DNA of 64,000 nt from Thermus sediminis (GCF_003426945.1 NZ_QURO01000004.1:1964158-2028157); one strand, 5' to 3'; positions 1 to 8,924 are shown, numbered from the stretch's first letter. The notes: a model not told the origin generated them from the letters alone. Program-made: numbers and translations.

Positions 1-946
1 CGGGCCTAAGCTTCCCCTCGTCCTTGAGGCGGGCAAGGCGCCAGGCGAGGAGGAGCCCCTCCGTGTGCCAGGCCAGCATCTCCGCCAGCTTGGCCTGGAC
101 CAGCTGCTTCTTGGCGATGGGCTCCCCGAAGGCGGTGCGGCTCCCTGCGAAGGCGAGGGCCTCGGTGTAGACGGCCTCCAAGGCCCCCATGGCCCCCCAG
201 GCGATGCCGAAGCGGGCCTGGGTGAGGCAGGAGAGGGGGGCCTTGAGGCTCTCCGCCTTGGGCAGGCGCAAAGCCTCGGGCACCCGCACCCCCTCTAGGA
301 CCAGTTCGCTGGTCACCGAGGCCCGGAGGCTCATCTTGTGCTTCACCTCCCGGGCCTGGAAGCCCTTGCTGTCCGTGGGGACGATGAAGCCTAGAACTCT
401 TCCCGCCTCGTCCTTGGCCCAGACGATGGCGATGTGGGCCAGGTTGCCGTTGGTGATCCACATCTTGGTGCCGGTGAGGACCCAGGTGTCCCCTTCCCGC
501 CGGGCCCGGGTCTTCATGTGGCCGTAGGGGTCCGAGCCCCCGTCGGGCTCGGTGAGGCCGAAGCACCCCACCATCTCCCCCCGGGCGAGCCTGGGGAGGA
601 ACTCCCGCTTCTGGGCCTCGCTGCCGAAGGCGTAGATGGGGTACATGACCAGGGAGCTCTGGACGCTCACAAAGCTCCTCAGGCCCGAGTCCACCCGCTC
701 CAGCTCGTAGGCCATGAGGCCATAGGCGGCGCTGGACACCCCTGCCCCCCCGTACTCCGGGGGCAGGGTGGGGCCTAGGAAGCCCATCTCCCCAAACCTG
801 GGGATCAGGTGGGTGGGGAAGACCCCTTCCTCCCACCAGTCCCGTATGTGGGGCAGGGCCTCCTTCTCCAGGAAGCGGCGGGCGGCCTTTCCGATCTCCC
901 TCTCCTCGGGGGTGAGGAGGTCCCCAATGGCGTAAAAGTCCAGCAT
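1..946 (-). CDS. acyl-CoA dehydrogenase (partial, 3' end outside window)
   Basis: This encodes a flavin-dependent acyl-CoA dehydrogenase of the glutaryl-CoA dehydrogenase-like branch, which would oxidise an acyl-CoA thioester and pass electrons to ETF. About 315 codons are visible from the ATG at 946, preceded by GAGGTG; the C-terminus lies beyond base 1. The frame shows the N-terminal helical part (LLTPEEREIGKAARRFLE), the mid-domain signature CFGLTEPDGGSDP near residue 150, the FAD-contact stretch MWITNGNLAHIAIVWA, and the start of the C-terminal helical domain (AFGEPIAKKQLVQAKLAEM). The catalytic Glu region is not in the window. The exact substrate cannot be read from sequence. Confidence 0.93.
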   Translation of the reverse strand, partial: MLDFYAIGDLLTPEEREIGKAARRFLEKEALPHIRDWWEEGVFPTHLIPRFGEMGFLGPTLPPEYGGAGVSSAAYGLMAYELERVDSGLRSFVSVQSSLVMYPIYAFGSEAQKREFLPRLARGEMVGCFGLTEPDGGSDPYGHMKTRARREGDTWVLTGTKMWITNGNLAHIAIVWAKDEAGRVLGFIVPTDSKGFQAREVKHKMSLRASVTSELVLEGVRVPEALRLPKAESLKAPLSCLTQARFGIAWGAMGALEAVYTEALAFAGSRTAFGEPIAKKQLVQAKLAEMLAWHTEGLLLAWRLARLKDEGKLRP

Positions 947-965
947 GGCGCACCTCGAGGGGAGT

Positions 966-1592
966 CTACCCCAACTCCCTCACCCAGACCTCGTGGATCA
1001 CGGGGCGGCCCCGGTAAGGGGCCCAGAAGGGGCTGGCCTTTTTGGCGTAGAGGCGGAACCCCAGGCTCCGGTAGAGCTTCCGGGCCGTCTCATTGGCCCG
1101 GGTGGTGGAGAGCTGCACTCCCTTGATGCCGCGGACCTTCAAGCATTCAAGGAAGGCCGAGAGAAGCGCCTTCCCCAAACCCTTACCCCGGGCCTTGGGG
1201 TCCACGGCGATGTGGAGGTGGGCGGGGTAGCGTCCCCTTGGGGCCTTGGGCCCGGGGTAGAGGAGAAGGCGGAGGAGGTAAAGGAGGTGGGGGAGGATGG
1301 GCCCGTACCGGCCCAGGAGGAGGCGGAGGAGGACAAGGGGAAGCCTCGAGACCAGGTCCAGGCCCAGGGGAAAGGTGGCGCAGGCTCCCAGGATATAACC
1401 CAGCACCTCCCCCTCCACCTCGGCCACCAAGGCGCAGCACCCCCGGCGCAGGTAGGGAGCCACGAAGAGCTCACCCCAAAGCTCCCGGCTGGGGAAGACC
1501 GCCTTGCCCTCCCGGCCCAGGAGGAGGGTTTCGTGGGAGAGGCGGGCGATCTCCGCCAGGTCTTCCTCCTTGGCCGGGCGCACCTGGACCAC
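966..1592 (-). CDS. GNAT family N-acetyltransferase
   Basis: The protein is 208 aa and is a single GNAT domain that would move an acetyl group from acetyl-CoA to an amine. The N-terminus (VRPAKEEDLAEIARLSHE) is the typical beta1-alpha1 start. The acetyl-CoA loop is at about residues 128-145 (HIAVDPKARGKGLGKALL, an R-x-x-G-x-G/A type P-loop). The C-terminus ends with the usual ANETARKLYRSLGFR helix and strand. A long Leu-rich insert at about 85-115 is unusual and may be an amphipathic helix. The start is GTG at 1592, because a TAGACT -10 lies exactly six bases upstream. The substrate is unknown. Confidence 0.85.
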   Translation of the reverse strand: MVQVRPAKEEDLAEIARLSHETLLLGREGKAVFPSRELWGELFVAPYLRRGCCALVAEVEGEVLGYILGACATFPLGLDLVSRLPLVLLRLLLGRYGPILPHLLYLLRLLLYPGPKAPRGRYPAHLHIAVDPKARGKGLGKALLSAFLECLKVRGIKGVQLSTTRANETARKLYRSLGFRLYAKKASPFWAPYRGRPVIHEVWVRELG

Positions 1593-1598
1593 AGGGCC

Positions 1599-1623
1599 AG
1601 TCTAAAACCCCTTCCGGTAGAAT
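1599..1623. promoter_or_regulatory. divergent leaderless promoters for the GNAT and PIG-L genes
   Basis: On the minus strand TAGACT (1604-1599) is followed by six bases and the GTG of the GNAT gene. On the plus strand TAGAAT (1618-1623) is followed by seven bases and a GTG at 1631. Neither has a good -35 hexamer. Confidence 0.55.
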
Positions 1624-1630
1624 GCCCCCC

Positions 1631-2704
1631 GTGCGCCGCCTGGCTCCCTGGCAGTGGCTGCTTCTGCTCCTGCTCCTCTACGTGGGGGCGACAGAGGCCT
1701 TGAGGCTTTGGCTAGGGTTGCTTTGGGCCGAGCGCCTGGGGCTCCTCCTCGCCGCCCTAGGGGTTTGGGCCTTCATCAACGGCCGCTTCGTCTTCGCCTA
1801 CTACCACGCTCTCCTGGCCTCGGCCTGGGTGCGCCGCCTACCCCTTTTCGCGCCAGGGCCTGGGGAGCGCCTCCTGGTTCTCGCCCCCCACCCCGACGAC
1901 GAGGTCCTGGCGGCGGCGGGCCTCATGCGCCGCGTCCACGGGGCGGGCGGGCGGGTGAGCGTGGTCTACCTCACCTCGGGGGATGCCTTTGACCTGGCGG
2001 CGGGAAGCCCCCTTCCCTCCAAGGAGGCCATGCGCCGGCTGGCCCTAAGGCGGATGGTGGAGGCCTGGCGGGGGTTGGAGGCCCTGGGCCTTCCCCGGGA
2101 GCGCGCCCTCTTCCTGGGCTTCCCCGACCAAGGGCTTTTCCAGCTCTTCACCACCCACTACTACCTGGCCTACGAGAGCCCCCACACGGGCCTCGAGGCC
2201 GTGGCCTACCCCGGGGTTTACCGCCCGGGCCTTCCCTACACGGGGAAGGTCCTGGAGGCCACCCTGGTGGAGATCCTTCGCGAGCTTAGGCCCACCCGCA
2301 TCCTCCTGCCAAGCCCTCTGGACGCCCACCGGGACCACCAGGCCACCGCCTACTTCGGCATGCGGGCGGCGGCCTCCTTGGGGCTCGAGGGGCGCCTGGA
2401 GTACTACGTGATCCACGGGGGCTACCAGTACCCCTTGCCCAAGGGCCTCCACAAAGGGCTTCCCCTCTACCCCCCACCCCGGGGCCGGGGGCTTCCCTGG
2501 CGGCGGTTTCCCCTTTCCGAGGAAGAGGTTCTCCTCAAGGAAAAGGCCATCCGGGCCCACCGGAGCCAGATGCGCCTTTTGGGGCGCTTCCTCCTCGCCT
2601 TCGTGCGGCAGAACGAACTCTTTAGCCCCCTCCCCGTTCCCGCCAAGGAGGTCCTAACCTCAGAGGAGGGCTGGACCGCCCTCGAGGAGCGGGAGGTCCT
2701 CTAA
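1631..2704 (+). CDS. PIG-L (LmbE-like) family deacetylase with N-terminal membrane helices
   Basis: The gene encodes about 357 aa. Residues 1-60 hold two hydrophobic stretches (LLLLLLLYVG and LGLLLAALGVWAFI), so the enzyme is probably membrane-anchored. The catalytic PIG-L domain begins near residue 75 with LVLAPHPDDEVLAA, carrying the zinc-binding His-Pro-Asp-Asp-Glu signature; a second zinc His is in LDAHRDHQATAY near 235. The family removes N-acetyl groups from sugar conjugates such as GlcNAc-PI or GlcNAc-malate; the substrate here is not known. GTG at 1631 is chosen because a TAGAAT -10 lies seven bases upstream. An in-frame ATG at 1622 overlaps that hexamer and is the alternative start. 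Confidence 0.87.
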   Translation: MRRLAPWQWLLLLLLLYVGATEALRLWLGLLWAERLGLLLAALGVWAFINGRFVFAYYHALLASAWVRRLPLFAPGPGERLLVLAPHPDDEVLAAAGLMRRVHGAGGRVSVVYLTSGDAFDLAAGSPLPSKEAMRRLALRRMVEAWRGLEALGLPRERALFLGFPDQGLFQLFTTHYYLAYESPHTGLEAVAYPGVYRPGLPYTGKVLEATLVEILRELRPTRILLPSPLDAHRDHQATAYFGMRAAASLGLEGRLEYYVIHGGYQYPLPKGLHKGLPLYPPPRGRGLPWRRFPLSEEEVLLKEKAIRAHRSQMRLLGRFLLAFVRQNELFSPLPVPAKEVLTSEEGWTALEEREVL

Positions 2705-2755
2705 GCCCTCCAAGCCGAACGCTAAAAGCCCTCCCTGGTGCCTTGGGGCTGGAGG

Positions 2756-3349
2756 CTAGCCACGGGCCAGGTAGGAGAGGAGGGCCGCCTTGGGGATGGT
2801 CCCTTCCCGGAGGACCTCCCCCGTGCGCAGGTCCACCACGCTGGAGGCCAGCCCCCCCGCCTCCCCGGGGAAGACGAAGTCCACGGGGAAGGCCCGGGCC
2901 TCCTCCTCGGTGCCCACCGGGGGGAGGCCGCTTTTGTTCAGGCTGGTGGCCGCCGCATACCCTCCCACCCCCCGGAGGAGCTCCCGCAAGGCCCCGTGGG
3001 CGGGCATCCTCAGGCCCACGGAGCCGTCCTGGCTGATCCAGGAGGGGATGCCCCGCCCCGGGACCACCACGGTGAGCCCCCCCGGCCAGAAGGCCTCCGC
3101 CAGGCGCAGGAACCGCCCCTCCAGGGGGCCCAGCTGGGCCAGTTGGAGGGCGTCCTCGAGGTCCGCCACCAGGACCTGGAGGGGTTTTCCCTCCCCACGC
3201 CCCTTCATGGCGTAGATCCGTCGGCAGGCGGCCTCGTCCTCCATCCGGGCCAGGACCCCCCACACGGTGTCCGTGGGGAAGGCCACCAGTCCGCCCCTCT
3301 TCAGGATCTCCGCCGCTTCGGCCAACTCCTTCTGGTATACTTCGGCCAT
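2756..3349 (-). CDS. tsaC: threonylcarbamoyl-AMP synthase (Sua5/YciO/YrdC)
   Basis: The protein is 197 aa and is the short YrdC-only form without a C-terminal Sua5 domain. It makes L-threonylcarbamoyladenylate from Thr, bicarbonate and ATP, the first step of the t6A modification of tRNAs reading ANN codons. The signature GGLVAFPTDTVWGV is at residues 20-33 and the K-R-G-K type basic patch (MKGRGEGKPLQVLV) follows. Later motifs are FWPGGLTVVV and ATSLNKSGLPP. The start codon overlaps that of pilC on the other strand: both use the palindrome CATG at 3347-3350. A TATACT on the minus strand, 11 bases upstream of the ATG, lies inside pilC. Confidence 0.93.
   Translation of the reverse strand: MAEVYQKELAEAAEILKRGGLVAFPTDTVWGVLARMEDEAACRRIYAMKGRGEGKPLQVLVADLEDALQLAQLGPLEGRFLRLAEAFWPGGLTVVVPGRGIPSWISQDGSVGLRMPAHGALRELLRGVGGYAAATSLNKSGLPPVGTEEEARAFPVDFVFPGEAGGLASSVVDLRTGEVLREGTIPKAALLSYLARG
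3336..3341 (+). promoter_or_regulatory. -10 hexamer for leaderless pilC
   Basis: TATACT is followed by six bases and the pilC ATG at 3348. It lies inside the first codons of the opposite gene tsaC. No clear -35 was found. Confidence 0.6.
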
Positions 3350-4568
3350 GCCGGTCTACCAGTATAAGGCTCGCGACCGTCAGGGCCGCCTGGTGGAGGC
3401 TACCATTGAGGCCGAGGACCTGCGCACCGCAGCCCGCCTCCTTAGGGACCGGGGCCTCTTCGTGGCGGAGATCAAGGAGCCCGGGCGGGGGCTCCAAAGG
3501 GAGGTGCGCCTGCCCGCCCTGGAGCGGGGTCCTGGGCTCAAGGACCTCGCCATCTTCTCCCGCCAGCTCGCCACCATGATCGGGGCCGGCCTCACCCTCC
3601 TCCAGTCCCTGGCCATCCTGGAAAAACAGACAGAAAACAAGAAGTTCCGGGAGATCCTCAGGCAGGTGCGCGGGGACATAGAAGGCGGCATGGCCTTCTC
3701 CGACGCCCTGGCCAAGCACAAGCTCTTCTCCCGGCTCTACGTGAACCTGGTGCGGGCGGGGGAGACCTCGGGCGGCCTGGACGTGATCCTGGACCGCCTG
3801 GCCGCCTTCTTGGAGAAGGAACTGGAGCTAAGGGGCAAGATCCGAAGCGCCATGACCTACCCCGTCATCGTCTTCGTCTTCGCCGTGGGCGTGGCCTACT
3901 TCCTCCTCACCGGGATCGTGCCCCAGTTCGCCCAGATCCTCAGGGACCTGGGCTCGGAGCTTCCCCTCCTCACCCGCTTCCTCATCGCGGTTTCCGAGTT
4001 CTTGAGGGCCGCCACCCTGCCCCTTCTCCTCCTCTTCGTGGCCCTCTTCTTCGCTTACCGCTGGTACTACGGCACCCCCCAGGGGCGCAAGGTCATCGAC
4101 CGCATCAAGCTGAGGATCCCCGTCTTCGGCAACCTGAACCGCAAGACCGCCGTGGCCCGCTTCTCCCGCACCCTGGCCCTCCTCCTGGCGAGCGGGGTCA
4201 ACATCCTGGAGTCCTTGGACATCACCAAGGGCACTGCGGGCAACAGCGTGGTGGAGGGGATCGTGGACCTGGCCAAGAACAAGGTCCAGCAGGGGGAGCC
4301 CCTGAACCTCACCCTGGCCCAGCACCCCTTCGTCTTCCCCCCCATGGTGAGCTCCATGGTGGCCATCGGCGAGGAGACGGGGGCCCTGGACACCATGCTC
4401 TCCAAGATCGCCGACTTCTACGAGCGGGAGGTGGACGAGGCGGTGGCCAGCCTCACCGCGGCCATTGAGCCCCTGATGATCATCTTCCTGGGCGTGATCG
4501 TGGGCCTGATCGTGGCGGGGATGTTCCTGCCCCTCTTCCGGATCATCGGGACCCTCTCCGCGCAATAA
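3348..4568 (+). CDS. pilC: type IV pilus inner-membrane platform protein PilC
   Basis: This is the inner-membrane platform of the type IV pilus and DNA-uptake machine, on which the pilin-assembly ATPases act. The 406 aa protein starts MPVYQYKARDRQGR, the usual PilC/GspF N-terminus, and contains two T2SSF domains (about residues 70-193 and 273-395). Membrane segments are near 170-195 (YPVIVFVFAVGVAYFLLTG), 220-245 and 375-400 (IIFLGVIVGLIVAGMFLPLF). The start at 3348 is preferred over an upstream in-frame start because of family length and the TATACT exactly six bases before it. The 3' end overlaps the convergent EVE gene by 26 bases. Pilin genes lie far away at 56-60 kb. Confidence 0.95.
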   Translation: MPVYQYKARDRQGRLVEATIEAEDLRTAARLLRDRGLFVAEIKEPGRGLQREVRLPALERGPGLKDLAIFSRQLATMIGAGLTLLQSLAILEKQTENKKFREILRQVRGDIEGGMAFSDALAKHKLFSRLYVNLVRAGETSGGLDVILDRLAAFLEKELELRGKIRSAMTYPVIVFVFAVGVAYFLLTGIVPQFAQILRDLGSELPLLTRFLIAVSEFLRAATLPLLLLFVALFFAYRWYYGTPQGRKVIDRIKLRIPVFGNLNRKTAVARFSRTLALLLASGVNILESLDITKGTAGNSVVEGIVDLAKNKVQQGEPLNLTLAQHPFVFPPMVSSMVAIGEETGALDTMLSKIADFYEREVDEAVASLTAAIEPLMIIFLGVIVGLIVAGMFLPLFRIIGTLSAQ

Positions 4569-4995
4569 GCCCCTCGGCCACCTCCGGGGGGACCGGCATC
4601 ACGGAAAGCCGGTTCCCCCTTTTGACCAGGGGGTGGTCTGGGGGGAAGAGGCGTTTGAGCTCGGCTAGGGGGATGAGGGGCCAGGCCTCGAGGAAGGCCA
4701 CCTCCACCGTGTACCAGCGGGGCCTTTCCCGGGTGGCCTTGGGGTCAAAGTAGGGGCTTTGGGGGTCAAACTGGGTGGGGTCGGGGAGGCCGGCTCGCAC
4801 CACCCGGGCCAGGCCCGCGATCCCCGGGGGGTTGGCGCTGGAGTGGTAGATGAAGCAGAGGTCCCCTTCCCGCATCCCCATCAGGTAGTTGCGGGCCTGG
4901 AAGTTCCGGACCCCGTCCCATATGGCCCGTCCCTCCCGCCTCAGGTCCTCTATGCTGTAGGTCTCGGGTTCGGTCTTCAGGAGCCAGTAGGCCAC
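4543..4995 (-). CDS. EVE domain protein
   Basis: A 150 aa single-domain EVE (PUA-like) protein. The start AYWLLKTEPETYSIEDL and the central VRNFQARNYLMGMREGDLCFIYHS are diagnostic. EVE domains bind modified bases in DNA or RNA. Here it stands alone, with no fused restriction or helicase domain and no defence genes beside it. Start: GTG at 4995, with TAGACT at 5007-5002 followed by six bases on the minus strand, so the mRNA is probably leaderless. The 3' end runs into the end of pilC. Confidence 0.9.
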   Translation of the reverse strand: MAYWLLKTEPETYSIEDLRREGRAIWDGVRNFQARNYLMGMREGDLCFIYHSSANPPGIAGLARVVRAGLPDPTQFDPQSPYFDPKATRERPRWYTVEVAFLEAWPLIPLAELKRLFPPDHPLVKRGNRLSVMPVPPEVAEGLIARRGSR

Positions 4996-5064
4996 GTTCC
5001 AAGTCTAAAGGTCCCTTTAGCCTCCTCCAAGCTCCTCTAGGGGGGTCTGGGGCAAGATGGAAGC

Positions 5065-5526
5065 ATGCGCGCCCTTCTCCTCCTTCTGCCCCTCCTCGCC
5101 GCCTGCTCCCTGACCCTGGAGGTGGCCTACCCCGGGCACCGCATCCAGGCCCTGCGCACCCAGGGCACCTACTGCGCGGATCGGAACACCCTTTTGGACT
5201 ACCGCTTCCTCCTGGAGGGGCGCCTGGACGCCTTGGAGTTCTTCTTTGTGCCGGAGGGGGTGGACCCTTGGCGGGCGAGGCCCGAGGAAAGGTTCCGCCT
5301 TTCCGGCCCCATCTTTGGCCCCCAGGTGAGGGGGTACTTGGAGGTGACCCCAAGGGGAGAGGTCCGGGCGGGGACGGCGGTCTCTCCCCAGGGCATCGTG
5401 GTGGAGCCCTTGCCGGACCGCAGGCTCTGGGTTAGGGGGGTGACCGCCGGGGTCCTGGGCCCCTATGTGCGGGCGCAAAACCCCGTCCGCCCCGATGTTA
5501 CGGCCTCCTGCGACCCCAGCTGGTAG
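5065..5526 (+). CDS. hypothetical lipoprotein
   Basis: The protein is 153 aa and starts RALLLLLPLLAACS, a short signal peptide with a lipobox (LLAAC), so it should be lipidated at Cys14 and exported. The mature part is about 140 aa and seems to be beta-rich, with a Tyr/Cys pair (GTYCADRN) and a final Cys near the C-terminus that could form a disulfide. No family is recognised. It may be leaderless: CAAGAT lies six bases before the ATG. Its TAG stop is part of the -10 hexamer of the next gene. Confidence 0.75.
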   Translation: MRALLLLLPLLAACSLTLEVAYPGHRIQALRTQGTYCADRNTLLDYRFLLEGRLDALEFFFVPEGVDPWRARPEERFRLSGPIFGPQVRGYLEVTPRGEVRAGTAVSPQGIVVEPLPDRRLWVRGVTAGVLGPYVRAQNPVRPDVTASCDPSW

Positions 5527-5529
5527 CCT
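5524..5529 (+). promoter_or_regulatory. -10 hexamer made from the upstream stop codon
   Basis: TAGCCT begins with the TAG stop of the lipoprotein gene and lies six bases before the ATG at 5536. The downstream oxidase mRNA is probably leaderless. Confidence 0.55.
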
Positions 5530-5535
5530 AGGGGC

Positions 5536-6873
5536 ATGGGGCTTCGGGAGGAGCTGAGGGCAGCCTTCGGCCCTAGGGCCCTCCTCTCCCCTGCGGAGAA
5601 GGGGGTCTACCGCTACGACGCCATCCTGGTGGGGGAGGCCCCCCTAGCCGTGGTCCTGCCGGAGTCCACGGCGGAGGTGCAGGCCCTGGTGCGCCTGAGC
5701 CAAAGGCACGGGGTTCCCTTGGTGCCTCGAGGGGCGGGAAGCGGGCTTTCCGGGGGGGCGGTGCCCCTGGGGGAGGCCCTCGTGGTGGCCTTTACCCGCA
5801 TGACCCGCCTCGAGGTGGACCCCCTGGGCCGCACCGCCTGGGCTGAGCCCGGGGTCACCACCGCCCAGCTCTCCCAGGCGGCGAGGCCCTATGGCCTCTT
5901 CTACCCCCCAGACCCTGCCTCCTCCCACACCAGCACCCTGGGGGGAAACCTGGGGGAGAACGCCGGAGGGCCCCTCTGCTTCAAGTACGGGGTCACGGGG
6001 GACTACGTCTTGGAGCTGGAGTGGGTGGACGGGGAGGGGGAGGTGTGGCGCCTCAGCCGGGAGGCCTACGACCTCCCCGGCCTCCTCATCGGCTCGGAGG
6101 GGACCTTGGGCCTCATCACCGGGGCCCGGCTCCGGCTTCTCCCCCTCCCCCGCTACCGGGCCACCCTCATGGCCCTCTTTCCCGGGGTGGAGGCCCTGGC
6201 GGAGGCGGTCTCCCAGGGCATCGCCCTGGGGGCAGTTCCCGCCAAGCTGGAGTTCATGGACAAAAGCGCGGTGAACGCCGTGGAGGCCTACCTGGGCATG
6301 GGCCTGCCCCGGGACAGGGCCCTCCTCCTGGTGGAAACGGACGGGGACGACCGGGAGCTGGTGGAGGAGGAGCTTTCCCTCTTGGAGAGGACGGCCTTGG
6401 AGCTTGGGGCCGAGGTGAAGAGGGCCCGGGACGAGGGGGAGGCCGAGGCCCTCTGGCGGGCCCGGAGGAGCGTGAGCCCGGCCCTGGGCCGCCTCCGCCC
6501 CAAGCGGGTCAACGAGGACATCGCCGTGCCCCGGAGCGCCTTGCCCCGGGTGGTGGGGGAGCTCGAGGCCCTGGGGCGGGCCTTTGGCCTCCTCCTGGTC
6601 CAGTTCGGCCACATCGGGGACGGCAACCTCCACCCCAACATCCTCTACGACCCCCGCTTGGAGCCCGAGGAGCGGGTCTGGGCCTTGGCCCACGAGATCG
6701 CCCGGGTGGCCCTGCGCCATGGCGGCGTGCTCTCTGGGGAGCACGGCATCGGGTTCATGAAGCGCCCCTTCATGGCCGAGGCCCTGGACCCCGCCACCCT
6801 AGGCTTCCTTAGGCGGGTCAAGGCGGCCCTGGACCCCAGGGGGGTCCTTAACCCCGGAAAGGTCCTTCCCTAG
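5536..6873 (+). CDS. FAD-linked oxidase, GlcD/D-lactate dehydrogenase type
   Basis: The 445 aa enzyme oxidises a 2-hydroxy acid such as glycolate or D-lactate. The N-terminal FAD-binding_4 (PCMH) domain spans about residues 35-215, with [16 protein letters not shown] binding the FAD pyrophosphate and [18 protein letters not shown] following. The C-terminal FAD-oxidase domain (about 220-445) includes [13 protein letters not shown] and [14 protein letters not shown], which carry the metal and substrate residues of this family. No GlcE or GlcF subunits are adjacent, so it may act alone. Start ATG at 5536, placed by the -10 hexamer six bases upstream. Confidence 0.9.
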   Translation: MGLREELRAAFGPRALLSPAEKGVYRYDAILVGEAPLAVVLPESTAEVQALVRLSQRHGVPLVPRGAGSGLSGGAVPLGEALVVAFTRMTRLEVDPLGRTAWAEPGVTTAQLSQAARPYGLFYPPDPASSHTSTLGGNLGENAGGPLCFKYGVTGDYVLELEWVDGEGEVWRLSREAYDLPGLLIGSEGTLGLITGARLRLLPLPRYRATLMALFPGVEALAEAVSQGIALGAVPAKLEFMDKSAVNAVEAYLGMGLPRDRALLLVETDGDDRELVEEELSLLERTALELGAEVKRARDEGEAEALWRARRSVSPALGRLRPKRVNEDIAVPRSALPRVVGELEALGRAFGLLLVQFGHIGDGNLHPNILYDPRLEPEERVWALAHEIARVALRHGGVLSGEHGIGFMKRPFMAEALDPATLGFLRRVKAALDPRGVLNPGKVLP

Positions 6874-6916
6874 GCCTTTTATAGGGTTTTCACGGCCTGG
6901 GGCTAGGCTTAGGGCC

Positions 6917-7873
6917 GTGGACCTGGTCCGCTCCCTCTATGGCCTCACCTGGCTGGGGCTACTCCTGGGGATCGGGGTCCAGCTCCACTACTGGCCTATC
7001 CGGGACCTCCGCCTCCTCCCCCTCTACCTCGCCTTCGCCCTCCTCTTCCTCTTGGCCCTCCGCCAGGGCCCCAAGCGGGCCCCCAGGGTCCTGGTCCACG
7101 CCCTCGGGGCCTACCTCCTCTTCGAGGCCTGGCGCTCGGGGGAGGCCTACTGGGGGGCGGGGTTTTGGAGCCCGGCCCTCTACCTCCTCGCCGCCTTCGC
7201 CTACCCCTTGCCCTGGGCCTTGGGGGCGGGAGCCTTTTGGGGCGGGCTTCTCGTCCTCCTTCCCCTCCTCGCCGGCCGGGACACGGGCTTCCCCTACGGC
7301 CACTACGCCCTTTCCCAACCCATCCTTCTGGCCCTCACCCTCCTCCTGGCCCGGTTCCGGGAGCTCTACGGCCAGGTGCGCTTCTGGCGGGAGCAGGCCC
7401 TCACCTGCCCCCTCACGGGCCTCCCCAACCGCCGGGCCCTGGAGATGGCCCTGGAAAGGGAGGCGGCCCGGGTGGAGCGGGGGGAGAGGCCCTTCGCCCT
7501 CGTCCTCCTGGACCTGGACGACTTCAAGCGGGTGAACGACGAGAGGGGGCACCAGGAGGGGGACCGGGTCCTGAGGCGGGTGGCGGGGTACCTAAAGGCC
7601 CACGTGCGCCAGGGGGATCTGGTGGGGCGGTGGGGCGGGGAGGAGTTCGCCATCCTCCTGCCCGCCACCGACCCCCTGGGGGCGGAACGCTTGGCGGAAA
7701 GGCTTCGGGAAGGCCTTGCGGCCTTGGGCGTCACCGCCAGCTTTGGGGTGGCCCTTTACCGGGGGGACCTGGGGGAGCTCTTCCTCCGGGCGGACCAGGC
7801 CCTTTACCGGGCCAAGGCCTTGGGCAAAAACCGGGTGGCCCGGGCTAGCGAACCCGATACCCCGCCTCCTTGA
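6917..7873 (+). CDS. membrane diguanylate cyclase (GGDEF)
   Basis: The protein is 318 aa. Residues 1-145 are almost wholly hydrophobic and make about five to six membrane helices, a membrane sensor region of unassigned type. The GGDEF domain follows (about 155-310): it starts DPLTG-like as CPLTGLPNRRALE and carries the active-site loop RWGGEEFAILLP. An allosteric I-site RxxD (RQGD) is placed five residues before GGEEF, so product inhibition by c-di-GMP is expected. Start GTG at 6917: TAGGCT lies seven bases upstream. The 3' end overlaps tyrA by 29 bases. Confidence 0.92.
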   Translation: MDLVRSLYGLTWLGLLLGIGVQLHYWPIRDLRLLPLYLAFALLFLLALRQGPKRAPRVLVHALGAYLLFEAWRSGEAYWGAGFWSPALYLLAAFAYPLPWALGAGAFWGGLLVLLPLLAGRDTGFPYGHYALSQPILLALTLLLARFRELYGQVRFWREQALTCPLTGLPNRRALEMALEREAARVERGERPFALVLLDLDDFKRVNDERGHQEGDRVLRRVAGYLKAHVRQGDLVGRWGGEEFAILLPATDPLGAERLAERLREGLAALGVTASFGVALYRGDLGELFLRADQALYRAKALGKNRVARASEPDTPPP

Positions 7874-8924
7874 GGACCTCCCTGGCCCTTTCCTTCTCCT
7901 CCCGGGTGGCGAAGCCAAGCCTCAGGGCTCCCGCCTCCTCCCGGATGGTGAGGACCTCGATGTCCTTGATGTTGATCCCGGCCTCCCCCAAGGCGGTGGC
8001 GATCCTGGCGATCTCCCCGGGGCGGTCCGGTACCTGGACGGAGAGGTCGTGCATCTCGGGAAGGAGGCTTCGGCGCACGATGGGGAGGCTGTCCCGGGTC
8101 CTTTTGGCCTCCTCCGTCGCCTCCAGGAGGGCTTGCGGTTCCTCCAAGAGACCCTCAAGCTCCAGGAGGATCTCCCGGAGCTCCTCTATGGCCTCCCTGA
8201 GGGCCTCCTTGTTCTCCACCACCATGTCCCGGCTCATCCGGGGGGAGCCCGAGGCCACCCGGGTCAGGTCGCGGAAGCCCCCCGCCGCTAGGAACATGAG
8301 GAGGTCCCGTTCCGGGCTTCGGGCCACCAAGCGGTTCAGGGCCACGGCCAGGAGGTAGGGGAGGTGGGAGATGCGGGCCACGAGCTCGTCGTGGAGCCTG
8401 GGGGGGACCTCGAGGGGGTAGGCTCCCAGGGCCTCCACCAGCCCTCTGATCCCTTCCTGGGCCTTGGGGGTGGTCCTTTCCGTGGGGGTGAGGACCCAGA
8501 CGGCGTTCTGGAGAAGCCCCGCGTGGGCGTTCTCCACCCCGGCCCGCTCGCTTCCCGCCATAGGGTGCCCCCCCAGGAAGTGGGGGAGGAGGCCCTCGAG
8601 GGCCTCCACCACCTTGGCCTTCACGCTTCCCACATCGGTCCAGAGGCTTTGGGGATGGGCGTGGGGGGCGAGGGCCCTTCCCAGATGGGCCAGGGCCCCC
8701 ACGGGGGCCGCCAGGATGCCCAAGGAAAGCTCCCCTACCCAGGGGCCGATGTCCGTGTGGGCCCGGTCCGCCACCCCCAGGAAGAGGGCCTTCTCCAGGG
8801 CCAGGGGGTCTGGGTCGTAGGCGTGGACCTCCTCGGCCAGGAAGCGCTCCTTGAGCCCCAGGGCTATGCTTCCCCCCAAGAGGCCCACCCCGAAGATGCC
8901 CACCTTGGCGAAGAGGGGCCTCAT
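7845..8924 (-). CDS. tyrA: prephenate dehydrogenase with C-terminal ACT domain
   Basis: This converts prephenate to 4-hydroxyphenylpyruvate in tyrosine synthesis. The 359 aa protein has an N-terminal Rossmann motif (VGIFGVGLLGGSIALGL, residues 8-24), the helical dimerisation domain with GGHPMAGSERAGVENA, and an ACT domain from about residue 290 (LSVQVPDRPGEIARIATALG), which normally binds tyrosine for feedback control. It overlaps the upstream DAHP synthase gene by four bases (ATGA), so the two are co-transcribed and share the attenuator at 9968-10081. Confidence 0.95.
   Translation of the reverse strand: MRPLFAKVGIFGVGLLGGSIALGLKERFLAEEVHAYDPDPLALEKALFLGVADRAHTDIGPWVGELSLGILAAPVGALAHLGRALAPHAHPQSLWTDVGSVKAKVVEALEGLLPHFLGGHPMAGSERAGVENAHAGLLQNAVWVLTPTERTTPKAQEGIRGLVEALGAYPLEVPPRLHDELVARISHLPYLLAVALNRLVARSPERDLLMFLAAGGFRDLTRVASGSPRMSRDMVVENKEALREAIEELREILLELEGLLEEPQALLEATEEAKRTRDSLPIVRRSLLPEMHDLSVQVPDRPGEIARIATALGEAGINIKDIEVLTIREEAGALRLGFATREEKERAREVLKEAGYRVR

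Noticed and set aside
6..953. 315-codon frame opposite to nothing else at the left edge
   Set aside because: It is an out-of-frame Pro/Gly/Arg-rich shadow of the acyl-CoA dehydrogenase, which reads cleanly from ATG 946.
1238..1630. Upstream extension of the PIG-L gene
   Set aside because: It overlaps the GNAT gene in antisense and reads Gly/Arg-rich shadow sequence; the promoter lies at 1618.
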